From: Candidatus Riesia pediculicola
GTDB lineage: Bacteria > Pseudomonadota > Gammaproteobacteria > Enterobacterales > Enterobacteriaceae
DNA length: 64,000 nt
Assembly (NCBI RefSeq): GCF_002073915.1
Contig: NZ_CP012841.1
Span: 181,328 to 245,327 of the forward strand
Reading direction: 5' to 3'
Under the pieces are notes generated by a model. The model saw nothing but the letters and a program-made list of their open reading frames with translations. It did no database searches and was not told where the DNA came from. Made by a program: the position numbers and the translations under genes. This document shows, piece after piece, positions 49,992-60,647 of the stretch. Position 1 is the stretch's first letter; every line of letters begins with the position of its first letter.

Positions 49992-52811
49992 ATGAATAAG
50001 AAAATCAAAAGTAAAGAATTGTGTTTTTCTTTTCCAATAGAAAATATTTCGTACATCGAAAAGTATAGAAATAAAGAGAAGCAAAATTATTTTTGTAATG
50101 AAACATCAAAGAAATCTTTTTCTGAAATAAAAAAAACTGATCCTTCATTAATCAGTTTTTCTCATTTAAACCTTAAAAATAAATTTCGTTTAAAAAAAAA
50201 TAATTCAGAAAACTCATATCAAATCCTTTTAGAAAAAGAAAAAAGAATAGTTTCCCAAATAAAAAGATATTTTCGAGAAAAAGGACATCTAGAATCTTGT
50301 TTGAATCCGATTGAATTGAGAAAAAATACGTTAAGAAAGAGTATCCAGAGTTTTTTTCTAAAAAAAATACAGAATTTATATAAAATTCAGGAAAAAAGAG
50401 ATAGCAATAATTTGATCGTAAATAGATTGAACAAATTGAAAGATCTTATATTTCGAATGAATCAAATCTATTGTCAATCGATAGGTTTCGAGTATATGCA
50501 TATAGAAGATGAGGATCAAAGAAATTGGATTCAGAATAAGATAGAAAAAACATGTATATTTTCAAAAGATATATTTGAAACTTCAGAAAAAATTCAATTT
50601 CTTTCTGATTTAGTTTCCGCAGAAGAACTAGAAAAATACCTAGCAAAAGTATTTCCGGGAGAGAAGCGATTCTCTCTGGAAGGAATTGACGTCTTAATAC
50701 CTATGCTAAGAGATATTATTATTTCTTCAGAAAAACAAAAAATAACTAAAATTGTTCTTGGAATGGCTCATCGTGGAAGAATTAATGTTCTAGTAAATAT
50801 ATTTGGAAAACCTTTGAAAAAGATATTTCAAAAAGTAGATGAAATGTCGAGAGAAGAATTTTTTGGAGATGTAGAATATCATTATGGTGGTTTTTCAATA
50901 TTCAAAATAAGAAATAAAACAATAGAGTTAAATTTATCTTTCAATCCTTCTCATTTAGAAATTGTTAATCCAGTTGTCATGGGAATGACGAGAGGATACA
51001 TAGATAAGTTAAAGAAAAATCCAGAAGAAATTTTATCCATTACTATACATGGTGATGCTTCTGTAATTGGACAAGGTGTAGTTCAGGAAACTATTAATTT
51101 ATACAAGATAGAAGGATATAGTGTCGGAGGAACAATTCGAATCGTATTAAATAATCAAATTGGTTTCACTACATCTAAAAAAGATTTTTTGAGATCTTCT
51201 AGATATTGCACAGATATTTTTAAATTCACTCAATTTCCTATATTTCATGTTAATGCAGACGATATAGAATCAGTTATCTTTGTTTCAAGATTAGCTTTGG
51301 ATTTTCGGAAAAAATTTAAAAAAGATGTTATTATCGATCTTGTCGGGTATAGAAGAAGGGGTCATAGTGAAATAGATGATCCAAAAGCAACGCAGCCAAT
51401 AATGTATCGATCCATTGATCAACATAATACATCTAAATCGATTTATTTTGAAAAGTTGAACAGAACAGATAAGATAGTCAATAGGAAAATTTTTCAAAAT
51501 ATGATAGATTCTTACAGAAAAAAACTGAATGCGAGAAGTTCTTTGTCATGTGAAGCTACTTTTATTGACGACTTTGATTGTATGATTCAAAATTCAGAAA
51601 TATATCCTAGAAAAGATTTGATACAATCTGAAAATCTTCAAAAAATATTACAGAAAATCAATTCTGTTCCAAAAAATTTTAAGCTACATCCTTTAGTAAA
51701 AAAAATACTTCAAAATCGATTAAAAATTTCGTTAAAAGAATCTCCTTGTGACTGGGCTACAGCTGAAATTTTAGCATATGCTACACTAATGATACATGGA
51801 TTTGATATTCGGATATCTGGAGAAGACGTGAGCAGAGGGACTTTTTTTCAAAGACATCTTAAAGTATATGATCAAGTAAGCGGTAAGGAACTTTTTTTGA
51901 TGAAAAATATAAAAGATTCTTTGGGAACTTTAAAGATCTGGGACTCTGTATTATCAGAAGAATCTACATTAGCATTTGAGTATGGTTATTCTTTAATAAA
52001 TAATAGATCTTTGACAATATGGGAAGCTCAATTTGGAGATTTTTCAAACGTTGCACAAGTTGTAGTGGATCAGTTTATTAGTTCTGGAAAAAAGAAATGG
52101 GGGACTCAGAGTAACTTGGTATTGTTTCTACCACATGGATGTGAAGGACAAGGACCAGACCATTCTTCTGCAAGAATAGAAAGGTATCTTCAGCTATGTG
52201 CAGAAAAAAACATGAAAATATTGATACCTTCTAATCCATCTCAAATATATCATGCTCTTACAGATCATTGTCTTATGAATCGATCAAATAGAGATGGAAC
52301 TCAAAGAAATCCCCTCATTATTTTTTCTCCAAAATCTTTATTACATCATTCGAAATGTCGGGTTCATCTTAAAGAGTTATTTGATAGTAAATTTCATAGT
52401 ATTATTGAAGAAAAATTTGAAAATGAAATACAAGTTGATATTAAAAAAATAATTTTCTGTTGTGGAAAGATATATTACGAATTATCAAAAGAAAGGAGAA
52501 TTATTGGATATGGAGCTTATAGAACTTTAATTATCCGAATTGAACAACTCTATCCATTTCCTCAAGAAGAATTAAAAGATAAAATCCAGAAATATAATCG
52601 TGTAACTAATTTCATTTGGTGTCAGGAAGAACCGAAGAATCAAGGAGCTTGGAGTCATGTAAAAGGTTATATTAGAAAAATCATTCCGAACTACGCACAT
52701 CTTTCTTATTTTGGAAGGTCGAAATCAGCAACTTCATCTGAGGGAAATTATATGAAATATAAAATAAAACAGAAACAGATTATTCAATCAGCTCTATCAT
52801 CTTCTTATTAA
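49992..52811 (+). CDS. sucA: 2-oxoglutarate dehydrogenase E1 component
   Basis: ThDP-dependent decarboxylase that starts the 2-oxoglutarate dehydrogenase complex. 939 residues (E. coli 933). The N-terminal region is much diverged and basic, but the core is strong: GMAHRGRINVLVNIFGKP near 257, SFNPSHLEIVNPVVMG near 317, the ThDP site HGDASVIGQGVVQETINL near 355, and GYRRRGHSEIDDP near 453. The C-terminal transketolase-like half has SGEDVSRGTFFQRH near 612 and LPHGCEGQGPDHSSAR near 713. Only 24 bases separate it from sdhB. Confidence 0.96.
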   Translation: MNKKIKSKELCFSFPIENISYIEKYRNKEKQNYFCNETSKKSFSEIKKTDPSLISFSHLNLKNKFRLKKNNSENSYQILLEKEKRIVSQIKRYFREKGHLESCLNPIELRKNTLRKSIQSFFLKKIQNLYKIQEKRDSNNLIVNRLNKLKDLIFRMNQIYCQSIGFEYMHIEDEDQRNWIQNKIEKTCIFSKDIFETSEKIQFLSDLVSAEELEKYLAKVFPGEKRFSLEGIDVLIPMLRDIIISSEKQKITKIVLGMAHRGRINVLVNIFGKPLKKIFQKVDEMSREEFFGDVEYHYGGFSIFKIRNKTIELNLSFNPSHLEIVNPVVMGMTRGYIDKLKKNPEEILSITIHGDASVIGQGVVQETINLYKIEGYSVGGTIRIVLNNQIGFTTSKKDFLRSSRYCTDIFKFTQFPIFHVNADDIESVIFVSRLALDFRKKFKKDVIIDLVGYRRRGHSEIDDPKATQPIMYRSIDQHNTSKSIYFEKLNRTDKIVNRKIFQNMIDSYRKKLNARSSLSCEATFIDDFDCMIQNSEIYPRKDLIQSENLQKILQKINSVPKNFKLHPLVKKILQNRLKISLKESPCDWATAEILAYATLMIHGFDIRISGEDVSRGTFFQRHLKVYDQVSGKELFLMKNIKDSLGTLKIWDSVLSEESTLAFEYGYSLINNRSLTIWEAQFGDFSNVAQVVVDQFISSGKKKWGTQSNLVLFLPHGCEGQGPDHSSARIERYLQLCAEKNMKILIPSNPSQIYHALTDHCLMNRSNRDGTQRNPLIIFSPKSLLHHSKCRVHLKELFDSKFHSIIEEKFENEIQVDIKKIIFCCGKIYYELSKERRIIGYGAYRTLIIRIEQLYPFPQEELKDKIQKYNRVTNFIWCQEEPKNQGAWSHVKGYIRKIIPNYAHLSYFGRSKSATSSEGNYMKYKIKQKQIIQSALSSSY

Positions 52812-52819
52812 TATTTAAC

Positions 52820-54016
52820 ATGAAAAAGAATTGTTCAAAAAATCCAGTATTAGCACCAAATCTTTCTGAATCCGTATCTGAGGCCAATGTATTGAAATGG
52901 AGAAAAAAAGTAGGTGATTTTGTTAAAGAAGGTGAGTTATTGGTAGAAATTGAAACTGATAAGATTGTTTTAGAGATTTCTTCTCCAGTTTCTGGAACTT
53001 TAGAATCAGTATTAAAAGGTGTTGGATCTTTAGTAAAGTCAAGAGAAGTCCTAGGATATGTTAATAATTGTGGTGATCGAAAGTATATTGAAAAACTTTC
53101 TTCAGATTATTTTCAGAAGAAATCAAATCGAAATGAATCTTTCTCTTCTCCTTCTTTACGCAGAAAAATCTTGAAGGATCAAAATAAACTTTTAACACAA
53201 AAAAAGAATTTAAAAGAGTTAGATAATTTTTTTAAAGAAGAAATGAATTCTGTTGATAAAAAAAAGTATCCTTTTGGGAACATGGATTTATCTCTCAAAA
53301 AATCAATGGAAAAGAAAAACAAATCTTATAAGATAATACCGATGACAAACATCAGGAAATGTATTTCTGATCGATTATTACGTTCAAAAAATAATTCCGT
53401 TACACTAACGACGTTTAATGAGATAAATATGCAATCGATTATGAATATAAGAAGATCTTACGAAAGAAGTTTCGAAAAAATGTATGGATTTAAGATGGGA
53501 ATAACTTCTTTTTTCGTAAAGGCTTGTGCAAATTCTTTGAAGAAATATCCGGAAATAAACGCATCGATTGATAGGGAAAATATTTTATATCATAATCACA
53601 TTGACATTAATGTAGCTGTATCTACTAAAAGAGGATTGATTACCCCGATTCTAAGAAAAGTAGAAGAACTTCATTTGGTAGATATAGAGAAAAAAATAAA
53701 AGAAATTATTGAAAAAAGTTCGAAAAATTATCTGGATCTTCAAGATTTAAAAAGTGGAAGTTTCACAATTACTAATGGAGGAATATTTGGATCATTGATG
53801 TCAACTCCAATTATTAATCCTCCTCAGAGCGCAATACTTGGAATGCATGTAGTTCAAGACCGGGTAATATCTGAAAATAAAGAAATAAAAATTTCCCCAA
53901 TGATGTATGTAACTTTATCTTACGATCACAGAATAATCGACGGAAAGGAAGCAATCGGTTTTTTATTGGATGTAAAGGAATCTTTAGAAAATCCGATACT
54001 ACTTCTATTGAGTTAA
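52820..54016 (+). CDS. sucB: 2-oxoglutarate dehydrogenase E2 component (succinyltransferase)
   Basis: Lipoyl-bearing core of the 2-oxoglutarate dehydrogenase complex. 398 residues (E. coli 405). The N-terminal lipoyl domain has the lipoylated lysine in IETDKIVLEIS near residue 43. The catalytic domain shows NVAVSTKRGLITPILRKVE and the active-site SYDHRIIDGKEAIGFL near 370. The middle E3-binding domain is degraded: SPSLRRKILKDQN is recognisable, but the following GTG-GR--EDV half is replaced by lysine-rich sequence. lpd is not in this window. Confidence 0.96.
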   Translation: MKKNCSKNPVLAPNLSESVSEANVLKWRKKVGDFVKEGELLVEIETDKIVLEISSPVSGTLESVLKGVGSLVKSREVLGYVNNCGDRKYIEKLSSDYFQKKSNRNESFSSPSLRRKILKDQNKLLTQKKNLKELDNFFKEEMNSVDKKKYPFGNMDLSLKKSMEKKNKSYKIIPMTNIRKCISDRLLRSKNNSVTLTTFNEINMQSIMNIRRSYERSFEKMYGFKMGITSFFVKACANSLKKYPEINASIDRENILYHNHIDINVAVSTKRGLITPILRKVEELHLVDIEKKIKEIIEKSSKNYLDLQDLKSGSFTITNGGIFGSLMSTPIINPPQSAILGMHVVQDRVISENKEIKISPMMYVTLSYDHRIIDGKEAIGFLLDVKESLENPILLLLS

Positions 54017-54054
54017 TAATTCATATTTTTTAAAAGAAAACATAATGAGTAAAA

Positions 54055-55245
54055 ATGTATCTATACGAATATCAAGTTAAAAGAATGCTCTTTCTTTCTG
54101 GTTTTTTAGTTCCAAAAGGTTTCTTTTGTCAAACAATCGAAGAAGTTAGAAACGCAATTTTCCAACTGAATCAAAAAATTTTTGTTCTAAAATGTCAAAT
54201 ACAATCTGGAGGAAGAAAAAAGTCAGGAGCAATTGAGATAGTTTCTAACATAAAAGAAGCCGAATTATTTTTTTTTAAGTGGATGAATAAGAAACTAATT
54301 ACAAATCAAACCAACTCAGGTGGTCAATTAGTAATCGGAATATTAGTAGAAGAGCATGTTTCAATTAAAAAAGAAACTTATGCAAGTATATCATTGGATA
54401 AGAATGATAAACAAATTATGTTGATCTTCTCTTCTTCTGGTGGAACAGAAGTGGAGAAATATCATAGAAATTGTAAAAAGTTATTTCGAAAGATTGAGAT
54501 AGATCCTATCAAAAAATTGACGTTGAATATACTAGAAAAACATGTAGATAATTTAGGCTATCAAAAAAAAGAAGGGAAATTTTTTTCAAAATTTCTTATA
54601 AAATTATTAAATATGTTTTTCTATTTAGATCTTCTATTTGTAGAGATCAATCCGATAGCTATTGATAAAAAGGGGAGGTTTTTCTGTTTAGATGGAAAAT
54701 CAAACATGGATTGTAATGCTTTCTTTCGAAAAAAAGAACTAAAAAAGAATATATTAAAATTTAATTCTAAAATAGATAATGAAAAATTTAAATTATATGA
54801 ACCTTCAAATTATGTTTTATTGAAAGGAAATATAGGATGCATCGCTAATGGAGCAGGATTGGCTATGGCGACGATGGATCTAATAAAAATTTATGGAGGA
54901 AATCCAGCTAATTTTTTAGATATAGGAGGAAACACAGACTTATCTGGAATGAAGTCTTATATTCATAAGGTACTAGTTCAAAAAAATGTCAATGTAATCT
55001 TAATTAATATATTTGGAGGAATCGTGAGATGTGAGATCGTCGCAGAAGCTTTAATACAATCTTTAAAGGACATCCAAAACGAATGTTTTCCAAAAATATT
55101 GATTAGATTATCTGGAAACGGATATCAATCTGGAATAAATTATATAGAAAAAAGCGGTTTTAATAATATCTTCGTTATGGATAATTTAGAAAAGATGGTT
55201 AAAAGATCGGTTCATTTAGCAAAAAATGTCTATTTTAATAAATAA
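54055..55245 (+). CDS. sucC: Succinyl-CoA synthetase beta subunit
   Basis: Substrate-level phosphorylation step from succinyl-CoA to succinate. 396 residues (E. coli 388). [20 protein letters not shown] matches the ATP-grasp N-terminus [30 protein letters not shown] near 198 and the CoA-contacting [16 protein letters not shown] near 320 are conserved; the ATP-grasp middle is more diverged. Its last 20 bases overlap sucD. Confidence 0.96.
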   Translation: MYLYEYQVKRMLFLSGFLVPKGFFCQTIEEVRNAIFQLNQKIFVLKCQIQSGGRKKSGAIEIVSNIKEAELFFFKWMNKKLITNQTNSGGQLVIGILVEEHVSIKKETYASISLDKNDKQIMLIFSSSGGTEVEKYHRNCKKLFRKIEIDPIKKLTLNILEKHVDNLGYQKKEGKFFSKFLIKLLNMFFYLDLLFVEINPIAIDKKGRFFCLDGKSNMDCNAFFRKKELKKNILKFNSKIDNEKFKLYEPSNYVLLKGNIGCIANGAGLAMATMDLIKIYGGNPANFLDIGGNTDLSGMKSYIHKVLVQKNVNVILINIFGGIVRCEIVAEALIQSLKDIQNECFPKILIRLSGNGYQSGINYIEKSGFNNIFVMDNLEKMVKRSVHLAKNVYFNK

Positions 55246-56095
55246 AAACACTAGAGTAGTTTGTCAAGGTTTAACTGGGAAAAAAGGTAGTTTTCACTCT
55301 GATATTGATATGAAATATGGTACAAAAATAGTTTCTGGAGTAGTTCCAGGAAAAGGAAATACCTACCATTTGGGTATTCCTATTTTTGACACAGTTAAAG
55401 AAGCTGTTTTCTATACAAAAGCGAATACTTCAGTAATTTATGTTCCTGCAATTTTCTGTAAAGAAGCTATATTGGAAGCAGTTGACTCAGGAATTGAATT
55501 GATTATAGTTATTACGGAAGGAATACCGATTTTGGATATGATGGTAGTAAAAAAAAAATTGCAAGAAAATCAAGATATAATTATGATAGGTCCTAATTCT
55601 CCTGGTATAATATCCCCAGGACAATGTAAGATAGGGATTCAGCCGTACTCTATTCATAAGATTGGTGCAGTCGGAATAATATCTAGATCTGGAACATTAA
55701 TGTACGAAGCGGTCGATCAGATCAGTAGATTGGGGATAGGTCAATCTACCTGTGTAGGAATAGGAGGAGATATGATATCCGGATGTGATTTTATTGAAAT
55801 TTTACCTCTTTTTGAAGATGATATAGATACTAAGGTTATTCTGATGATCGGAGAAATTGGAGGAAATAGAGAGGAAAAAGCTGCTTCTTACATACAATCA
55901 AAAGTTACAAAACCAGTTCTCGCTTATATAGCCGGTTTGCATGTTCCTAGAGATCAACAAATGGGTCATGCTGGAGCTATTTTGGAAAATGTAGATCTCG
56001 ATATTGAAGAAAAAATGAAATTTTTAGAAAAGAATGGAATCGAAGTAATCCAAAGTATTTCCAAGATTGGAGAGAACATTAGAAAATATTTTTAG
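55226..56095 (+). CDS. sucD: Succinyl-CoA synthetase alpha subunit
   Basis: CoA-binding, histidine-phosphorylated subunit. 289 residues, the same as E. coli. Starts [20 protein letters not shown] (E. coli [20 protein letters not shown]). CoA-binding [10 protein letters not shown] near 32, [17 protein letters not shown] near 122, [11 protein letters not shown] near 152, and the phosphorylated histidine in [10 protein letters not shown] near 247 are present. The start lies inside sucC, giving translational coupling. Confidence 0.98.
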   Translation: MSILINKNTRVVCQGLTGKKGSFHSDIDMKYGTKIVSGVVPGKGNTYHLGIPIFDTVKEAVFYTKANTSVIYVPAIFCKEAILEAVDSGIELIIVITEGIPILDMMVVKKKLQENQDIIMIGPNSPGIISPGQCKIGIQPYSIHKIGAVGIISRSGTLMYEAVDQISRLGIGQSTCVGIGGDMISGCDFIEILPLFEDDIDTKVILMIGEIGGNREEKAASYIQSKVTKPVLAYIAGLHVPRDQQMGHAGAILENVDLDIEEKMKFLEKNGIEVIQSISKIGENIRKYF

Positions 56096-56096
56096 T

Positions 56097-56169
56097 GGGT
56101 CGTTAGCTCAGTTGGTAGAGCAGTTGACTTTTAATCAATTGGTCACAGGTTCGATTCCTGTACGACCCA
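56097..56169 (+). tRNA. tRNA-Lys (UUU)
   Basis: Acceptor GGGTCGT/ACGACCC with discriminator A, anticodon loop CTTTTAA (TTT at 56130-56132), T-arm ACAGGTTCGATTCCTGT. Nearly identical to E. coli tRNA-Lys. It starts one base after the sucD stop region. CCA is not encoded. A substrate of MnmA. Confidence 0.98.
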
Positions 56170-56180
56170 ATTTAAAAAAA

Positions 56181-56864
56181 TCAGAGATAATATCTATTGA
56201 TCACATCTATATTTCTATCAAATTCATATACAATAGGTTTTGCGGTAGGAATATTTAGCTTTGAAATAGATTCTTCACTTATGTTTTCTAAATGTTTTGC
56301 CAAAGCTCTAAGAGAATTTCCATGAGCGACAATTAAAACTTTATTTTTTCTTTTTATTTTAGGTTTAATTTCTTCTTTCCATAGTGGAACTACTCTTTTA
56401 AGAGTATCTTCTAAGCTCTCTGAATCCGGAAAATTTTTTTTAATTATTGTATTGTAGCGAATATCTTTCATAAAAACAGAGTTCTCTTTAAGAGAAGGTG
56501 GTTTGATTTTGAAACTTCTTCTCCAAAGTTCGACTTGATCTTTTCCGTACTCTTTACTAACTTCTTCTTTATTTAAACCTTGTAACGCACCATAATGTCT
56601 TTCATTAAGATTCCAGGTTTTATAAACCGGAATCCAACTTTTATCAATTTCTTTTAAAACTTCCCATAAAGTATGGATTGCTCGTTTTAAAAAGGAAGTA
56701 TAAGCAACATCAAATGTTATCCTATTTTTTTTTAAGATCTTTCCTGCTTTTTTTGCTTCTATGTAACCCTCTTTTGACAAAGGAACATCTGTCCATCCAG
56801 TAAATTTATTTAACTGATTCCATATACTTGTTCCATGTCGTATAATAACCAATCGAACAAACAT
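56181..56864 (-). CDS. gpmA: Phosphoglycerate mutase, 2,3-bisphosphoglycerate-dependent, C-terminal tail missing
   Basis: Interconverts 3- and 2-phosphoglycerate. 227 residues against 250 in E. coli. The catalytic histidine motif VIIRHGTSIWNQLNKFTGW begins at residue 6, LNERHYGALQGLNKEEV is near 85, and the second catalytic histidine in IVAHGNSLRALAKHL is near 181. The protein ends at INRYYL, equivalent to the last beta-strand, so the flexible C-terminal tail (about 20 residues) that covers the active site in E. coli is absent. AGAGGA precedes the ATG. Confidence 0.95.
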   Translation of the reverse strand: MFVRLVIIRHGTSIWNQLNKFTGWTDVPLSKEGYIEAKKAGKILKKNRITFDVAYTSFLKRAIHTLWEVLKEIDKSWIPVYKTWNLNERHYGALQGLNKEEVSKEYGKDQVELWRRSFKIKPPSLKENSVFMKDIRYNTIIKKNFPDSESLEDTLKRVVPLWKEEIKPKIKRKNKVLIVAHGNSLRALAKHLENISEESISKLNIPTAKPIVYEFDRNIDVINRYYL

Positions 56865-57130
56865 TAAATCTTTCCTCTTCTTTTTATCATGAAGATATCT
56901 GTTTAATTTTCAATTTAGATAATTTTTTCTTGAAAAGCAACAAACAACCTAATGTCAAAAATATTAAAAAATTTCTAATTCGATAAATCTGTAAGAAGTT
57001 ATGAAGAAATATTTTAAAAACATTAAGTCTAAGCTTTTATATTTTAATTACCCTAAAATATTCATAATTCTAATGAGAATTGAAAAACAGTTCGATCTTG
57101 TATATTAATTAATTTCAAAAAAAGAATTTT

Positions 57131-57721
57131 TTACAAATTTCCGACTAAATTTATTTTCGTTTTTAGAGTCGAACGCCCTTTTTCCCATCGTGCAGGACAA
57201 ACTTCTCCCGAATTTTTTCTAATATACTGAAGAGCTTGAACTTTCCTTAACAATTCTTGAGAGTTTCTACCAACTCCATCAGATATCACCTCTATGGATC
57301 GAATAATATTATCTGGATCGATAATAAAAGTCGCTCTTAATGAAAATCCAGATTCTTTGAGATTTCCATTATCATCTTCAGAATATCGCATAACTTCAAA
57401 ATTTTTGGTTAGTTCCCAGCTTGAATCACTAATCATATAATACTGGACTGATTTTATAGTATTTGAAATGTCATGCCATACTTTGTGAGAAAAATGAGTA
57501 TCTGTAGAAACTGAGTATATTTCTGTCTTTATTTTCTTAAAGTCTTCATAATGATCGGACAAATCTTTTAACTCAGTTGGACAGACAAAAGTAAAATTAG
57601 CAGGATAGAAAAAAAATACATTCCACTTTCCTTGAATTTCTTTTTCAGAAATAGAAACAAAATTTTTGTCTTTAAAAGCTAAACTTTTGAAAGGTTTGAC
57701 TTTCGTGTTGATTAAGCTCAT
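57131..57721 (-). CDS. ahpC: Alkyl hydroperoxide reductase subunit C (2-Cys peroxiredoxin)
   Basis: Thiol peroxidase reducing hydrogen peroxide and organic hydroperoxides. 196 residues (E. coli 187). The peroxidatic cysteine is in FFYPANFTFVCPTELKDL (near residue 48) and the resolving cysteine in NSGEVCPARWEKG near 172. No ahpF lies beside it; reduction could come from AhpF elsewhere or from the TrxB/TrxA pair of this window. CTTTT-rich upstream; starts MSLINTKVKPFKSLAF. Confidence 0.96.
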   Translation of the reverse strand: MSLINTKVKPFKSLAFKDKNFVSISEKEIQGKWNVFFFYPANFTFVCPTELKDLSDHYEDFKKIKTEIYSVSTDTHFSHKVWHDISNTIKSVQYYMISDSSWELTKNFEVMRYSEDDNGNLKESGFSLRATFIIDPDNIIRSIEVISDGVGRNSQELLRKVQALQYIRKNSGEVCPARWEKGRSTLKTKINLVGNL

Positions 57722-57905
57722 TAATATTTCCTTTTTTAATTAAATCATCTGTTTAAAAGAGCATATTTTACATTAATAAAAGAAATAGTAAAGTAATTTC
57801 ACGTTGTTTCAAGAATATAAGATAAAAAGAGAAATCAGTTTCGATAAAAATATAAACAATGCTTTGCTATTTTAAAAATAAACTGATAGTTTTTTTCAAT
57901 AAAAG

Positions 57906-57978
57906 CAAGGGCGAAGAGATTCGAACTCTTACCTTTCGGTTTTGGAGACCGATATTCTGCCAGTTGAATTACGCCCTT
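57906..57978 (-). tRNA. trpT: tRNA-Trp (CCA anticodon)
   Basis: Acceptor AAGGGCG/CGCCCTT with discriminator G, anticodon loop CTCCAAA, T-arm AGAGTTCGAATCTCT. Close to E. coli tRNA-Trp and, as in E. coli, in the neighbourhood of trxA-rho. The 3' CCA is not encoded. Confidence 0.97.
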
Positions 57979-58504
57979 CCTTTTTTTCAAAAATATTTTT
58001 TAAAAGTTACAAGTTATCTATTTTTTAAAAGAATGCTGATCTAATATTCAGTTATAAGACTGGATTTAGAAAATATAACTTTTGAAAAACTTTAATTATT
58101 TTTTTACAAAAATTGATAAATTGAAAGATTTTATCATTTTTTATTGCATATGAAAATGTTAAGCAGAACCACTATTTATGAAGTTGTCACTTATCTTTTT
58201 ATGAATCATAAAAAAAGTGCTTTACACATTTTTATGGAATCAACTAAATCTTCGTTTAGTTTGAGTTATTTTTTGATCTAAAATATAATTCAAAGAAAAG
58301 TAAATAAACTAATAGATTTGTAAACAGTTGTTTATATTTTTTTTAATAAATCTCATTACACATGTTGTTAAAAACGAGGAATTGATTTAATATAGAGCTT
58401 CCTTCTTTTATCAGTAATGACTTTTAAATAAATTTTTAATTTCCAATCTTGTATTGATGATGATTGACGGAATCGATTGTATCAAAACTTTTTCGGTAAA
58501 GGAG
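57979..58504. other. Spacer between tRNA-Trp and trxA
   Basis: About 500 bases. An ATG-initiated frame of 43 codons at 58150-58281 (MKMLSRTTIYEVVTYLFMNH and onward) is unlike anything I recognise and has no Shine-Dalgarno, so I do not call it. Upstream genes of E. coli trxA (rhlB, gpp, rep) are not readable. Confidence 0.35.
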
Positions 58505-58831
58505 ATGAAAGAAAACTTATTAAGCTTATCTGACTCTAACTTTGAAGAATATATAACCAACTCTCGAAAAGTAATATTAGTTGATTTTTGGGCGCCTTGG
58601 TGCACACCTTGTAAAAATATGCATGATGTTATAAAAAACATAAAAAATGAATACTTAGAGAAGATTTCAATTACAACATTAAATGTTGAAGAGAACTTCA
58701 AAACTTCTTCTAAATATGATATTCGCAGTATACCAACTTTAATTATTTTTAAGAAAGGTAAAGAAGTAGAAAGAATAGTTGGATCGATTTCTATGAATCA
58801 ATTAGAACAATTTATTGAAAGAAATACTTAA
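58505..58831 (+). CDS. trxA: Thioredoxin 1
   Basis: Small disulfide reductase. The ATG at 58505 aligns with the E. coli start and gives 108 residues (E. coli 109), but GGAG abuts it with no spacing; in-frame ATGs at 58457 and 58460 would add 15-16 residues, so the start is uncertain. The active site is WCTPC (58598-58612) instead of the usual WCGPC. The cis-proline segment IRSIPTLIIFKKG and ILVDFWAPW are normal. Reduced by TrxB of this window. Confidence 0.92.
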   Translation: MKENLLSLSDSNFEEYITNSRKVILVDFWAPWCTPCKNMHDVIKNIKNEYLEKISITTLNVEENFKTSSKYDIRSIPTLIIFKKGKEVERIVGSISMNQLEQFIERNT

Positions 58832-59091
58832 TTTTTTTCAAACTAAGTACGTAAGACTTTTTATTTTTCAGAATTTTCATTTCATACTGAATAATCCATA
58901 TGACGGATAGTTTGTCAAATTAATCCACTTTTAAAAGAATTAAATAAATCTTCGTAATTTCAAAATTGTGCTATCTGTGAGAAAGAATCGCAATTCTTTA
59001 TGAAAACTTTATTGAATATAACTAAGTCATTATTTTTTTTGAAAAATTGATTAATTACCCTATATAATCTTCAAAAAAATAGAGTAGATAT

Positions 59092-60351
59092 ATGAACCTT
59101 ACTGCATTAAAAAATAAATTAGTATCTGAGTTAATCGTTCTTGGAGAAAAAATAGGATTAGAAAATTTAGCTAGAATGAGAAAGCAAGATATTATATTCT
59201 CAATACTAAAACAACATGCAAAAAGTGGAGAAGACATCTTTGGGAATGGTGTACTAGAAATTTTACAAGATGGTTTTGGTTTTCTTCGATCTTCTGATAG
59301 TTCTTATCTCGCTGGACCGGATGATATTTATGTTTCTCCAAGTCAAATTCGAAGATTTAACTTAAGAACAGGAGATACTATTTCTGGAAAAATTAGGCCT
59401 CCAAAAGAAGGAGAACGATATTTTGCTTTATTGAAAGTCAATGAAGTAAATTTTGATAAACCGGAAAATTCTAGAAATAAAATACTATTTGAAAATCTCA
59501 CTCCTCTTCATGCTAACATTAGATTCAGAATGGAACGTGGGAACGGTTCTACTGAAGATTTAACTGCTAGAGTTTTGGATTTAGCTGCGCCAATTGGAAA
59601 AGGTCAAAGAGGATTGATTGTAGCTCCACCAAAAGCAGGAAAAACGATACTCTTGCAAAATATTGCTGCAAATATTAAAAGTAACTACTCAAATTGTGTT
59701 TTAATTGTATTGTTAATTGATGAGCGTCCAGAAGAAGTAACGGAAATGCAACGTTTAGTAAATGGAGAAGTAATAGCTTCAACCTTTGATGAACCCGCTT
59801 CTAGACATGTTCAAGTATCTGAAATGGTAATCGAAAAAGCAAAGAGATTAGTCGAGCATAAAAAAGATGTTGTAATTCTTTTGGATTCAATTACTAGATT
59901 AGCTAGAGCGTATAACACTGTTATTCCTTCTTCTGGGAAAGTTTTAACTGGAGGAATTGATGCTAATGCATTACATCGACCAAAGAGATTTTTTGGGGCT
60001 GCTCGTAATGTCAAGGAAGGAGGTAGTTTGACAATTATTGCCACAGCTCTAATAGAAACAGGATCCAAGATGGATGATGTGATTTATGAGGAATTCAAGG
60101 GAACTGGAAATATGGAACTTCACTTATCTAGAAGAATATCAGAAAAGAGAATTTTTCCTGCAATAGACTACAATCGTTCTGGAACTAGAAAAGAAGAACT
60201 ATTAACTACCAAAAATGAACTACAAAAAATGTGGATCTTGAGAAGAATTATTCATCCCATGGATGAAGTTGATGCAATGGAGTTTTTAATTAATAAATTA
60301 TCTATGATGAAGACTAACAGAGAATTTTTTGAATTCATGAAACGTTCTTAA
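59092..60351 (+). CDS. rho: Transcription termination factor Rho
   Basis: Hexameric RNA helicase terminating transcription. 419 residues, exactly the E. coli length. The N-terminal RNA-binding domain includes [20 protein letters not shown] near 61. Walker A is [10 protein letters not shown] near 178, Walker [17 protein letters not shown] near 260, and the Q-/R-loop region [20 protein letters not shown] near 304. Very strongly conserved. Follows trxA as in E. coli. Confidence 0.98.
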   Translation: MNLTALKNKLVSELIVLGEKIGLENLARMRKQDIIFSILKQHAKSGEDIFGNGVLEILQDGFGFLRSSDSSYLAGPDDIYVSPSQIRRFNLRTGDTISGKIRPPKEGERYFALLKVNEVNFDKPENSRNKILFENLTPLHANIRFRMERGNGSTEDLTARVLDLAAPIGKGQRGLIVAPPKAGKTILLQNIAANIKSNYSNCVLIVLLIDERPEEVTEMQRLVNGEVIASTFDEPASRHVQVSEMVIEKAKRLVEHKKDVVILLDSITRLARAYNTVIPSSGKVLTGGIDANALHRPKRFFGAARNVKEGGSLTIIATALIETGSKMDDVIYEEFKGTGNMELHLSRRISEKRIFPAIDYNRSGTRKEELLTTKNELQKMWILRRIIHPMDEVDAMEFLINKLSMMKTNREFFEFMKRS

Positions 60352-60647
60352 AAGAACAGAAGAAAATTTTTTCTTAGAAATTAAGAAATCTGTGAGAAAT
60401 GAGATGAGATTAAGTTTTTTCTAGAAAAATTGTTTTTATAGGATCAGAAATAGGTTTTAAAAAACAAATTTATATTAATCAGAAAGTGTTTTAATAAAAA
60501 TTTTTTGTTAAGTAAAATTTATTTTATTCTTGTATGTTTTTGCTGAATAATAAAATAAGAAAAACACAAATTAGTTTCTAATTAATATATTTTACACACT
60601 CGGTTTTGACATTTAACATAGTTTAAGGATTACTTTGATCTTTTCAT
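60352..60647. other. Spacer after rho
   Basis: Roughly 300 bases between rho and the tRNA cluster. E. coli has the wec genes here; nothing readable remains. Confidence 0.35.

Noticed and set aside
58150-58281. 43-codon ATG frame before trxA
   Set aside because: No recognisable family and no Shine-Dalgarno; noted only in the spacer description.
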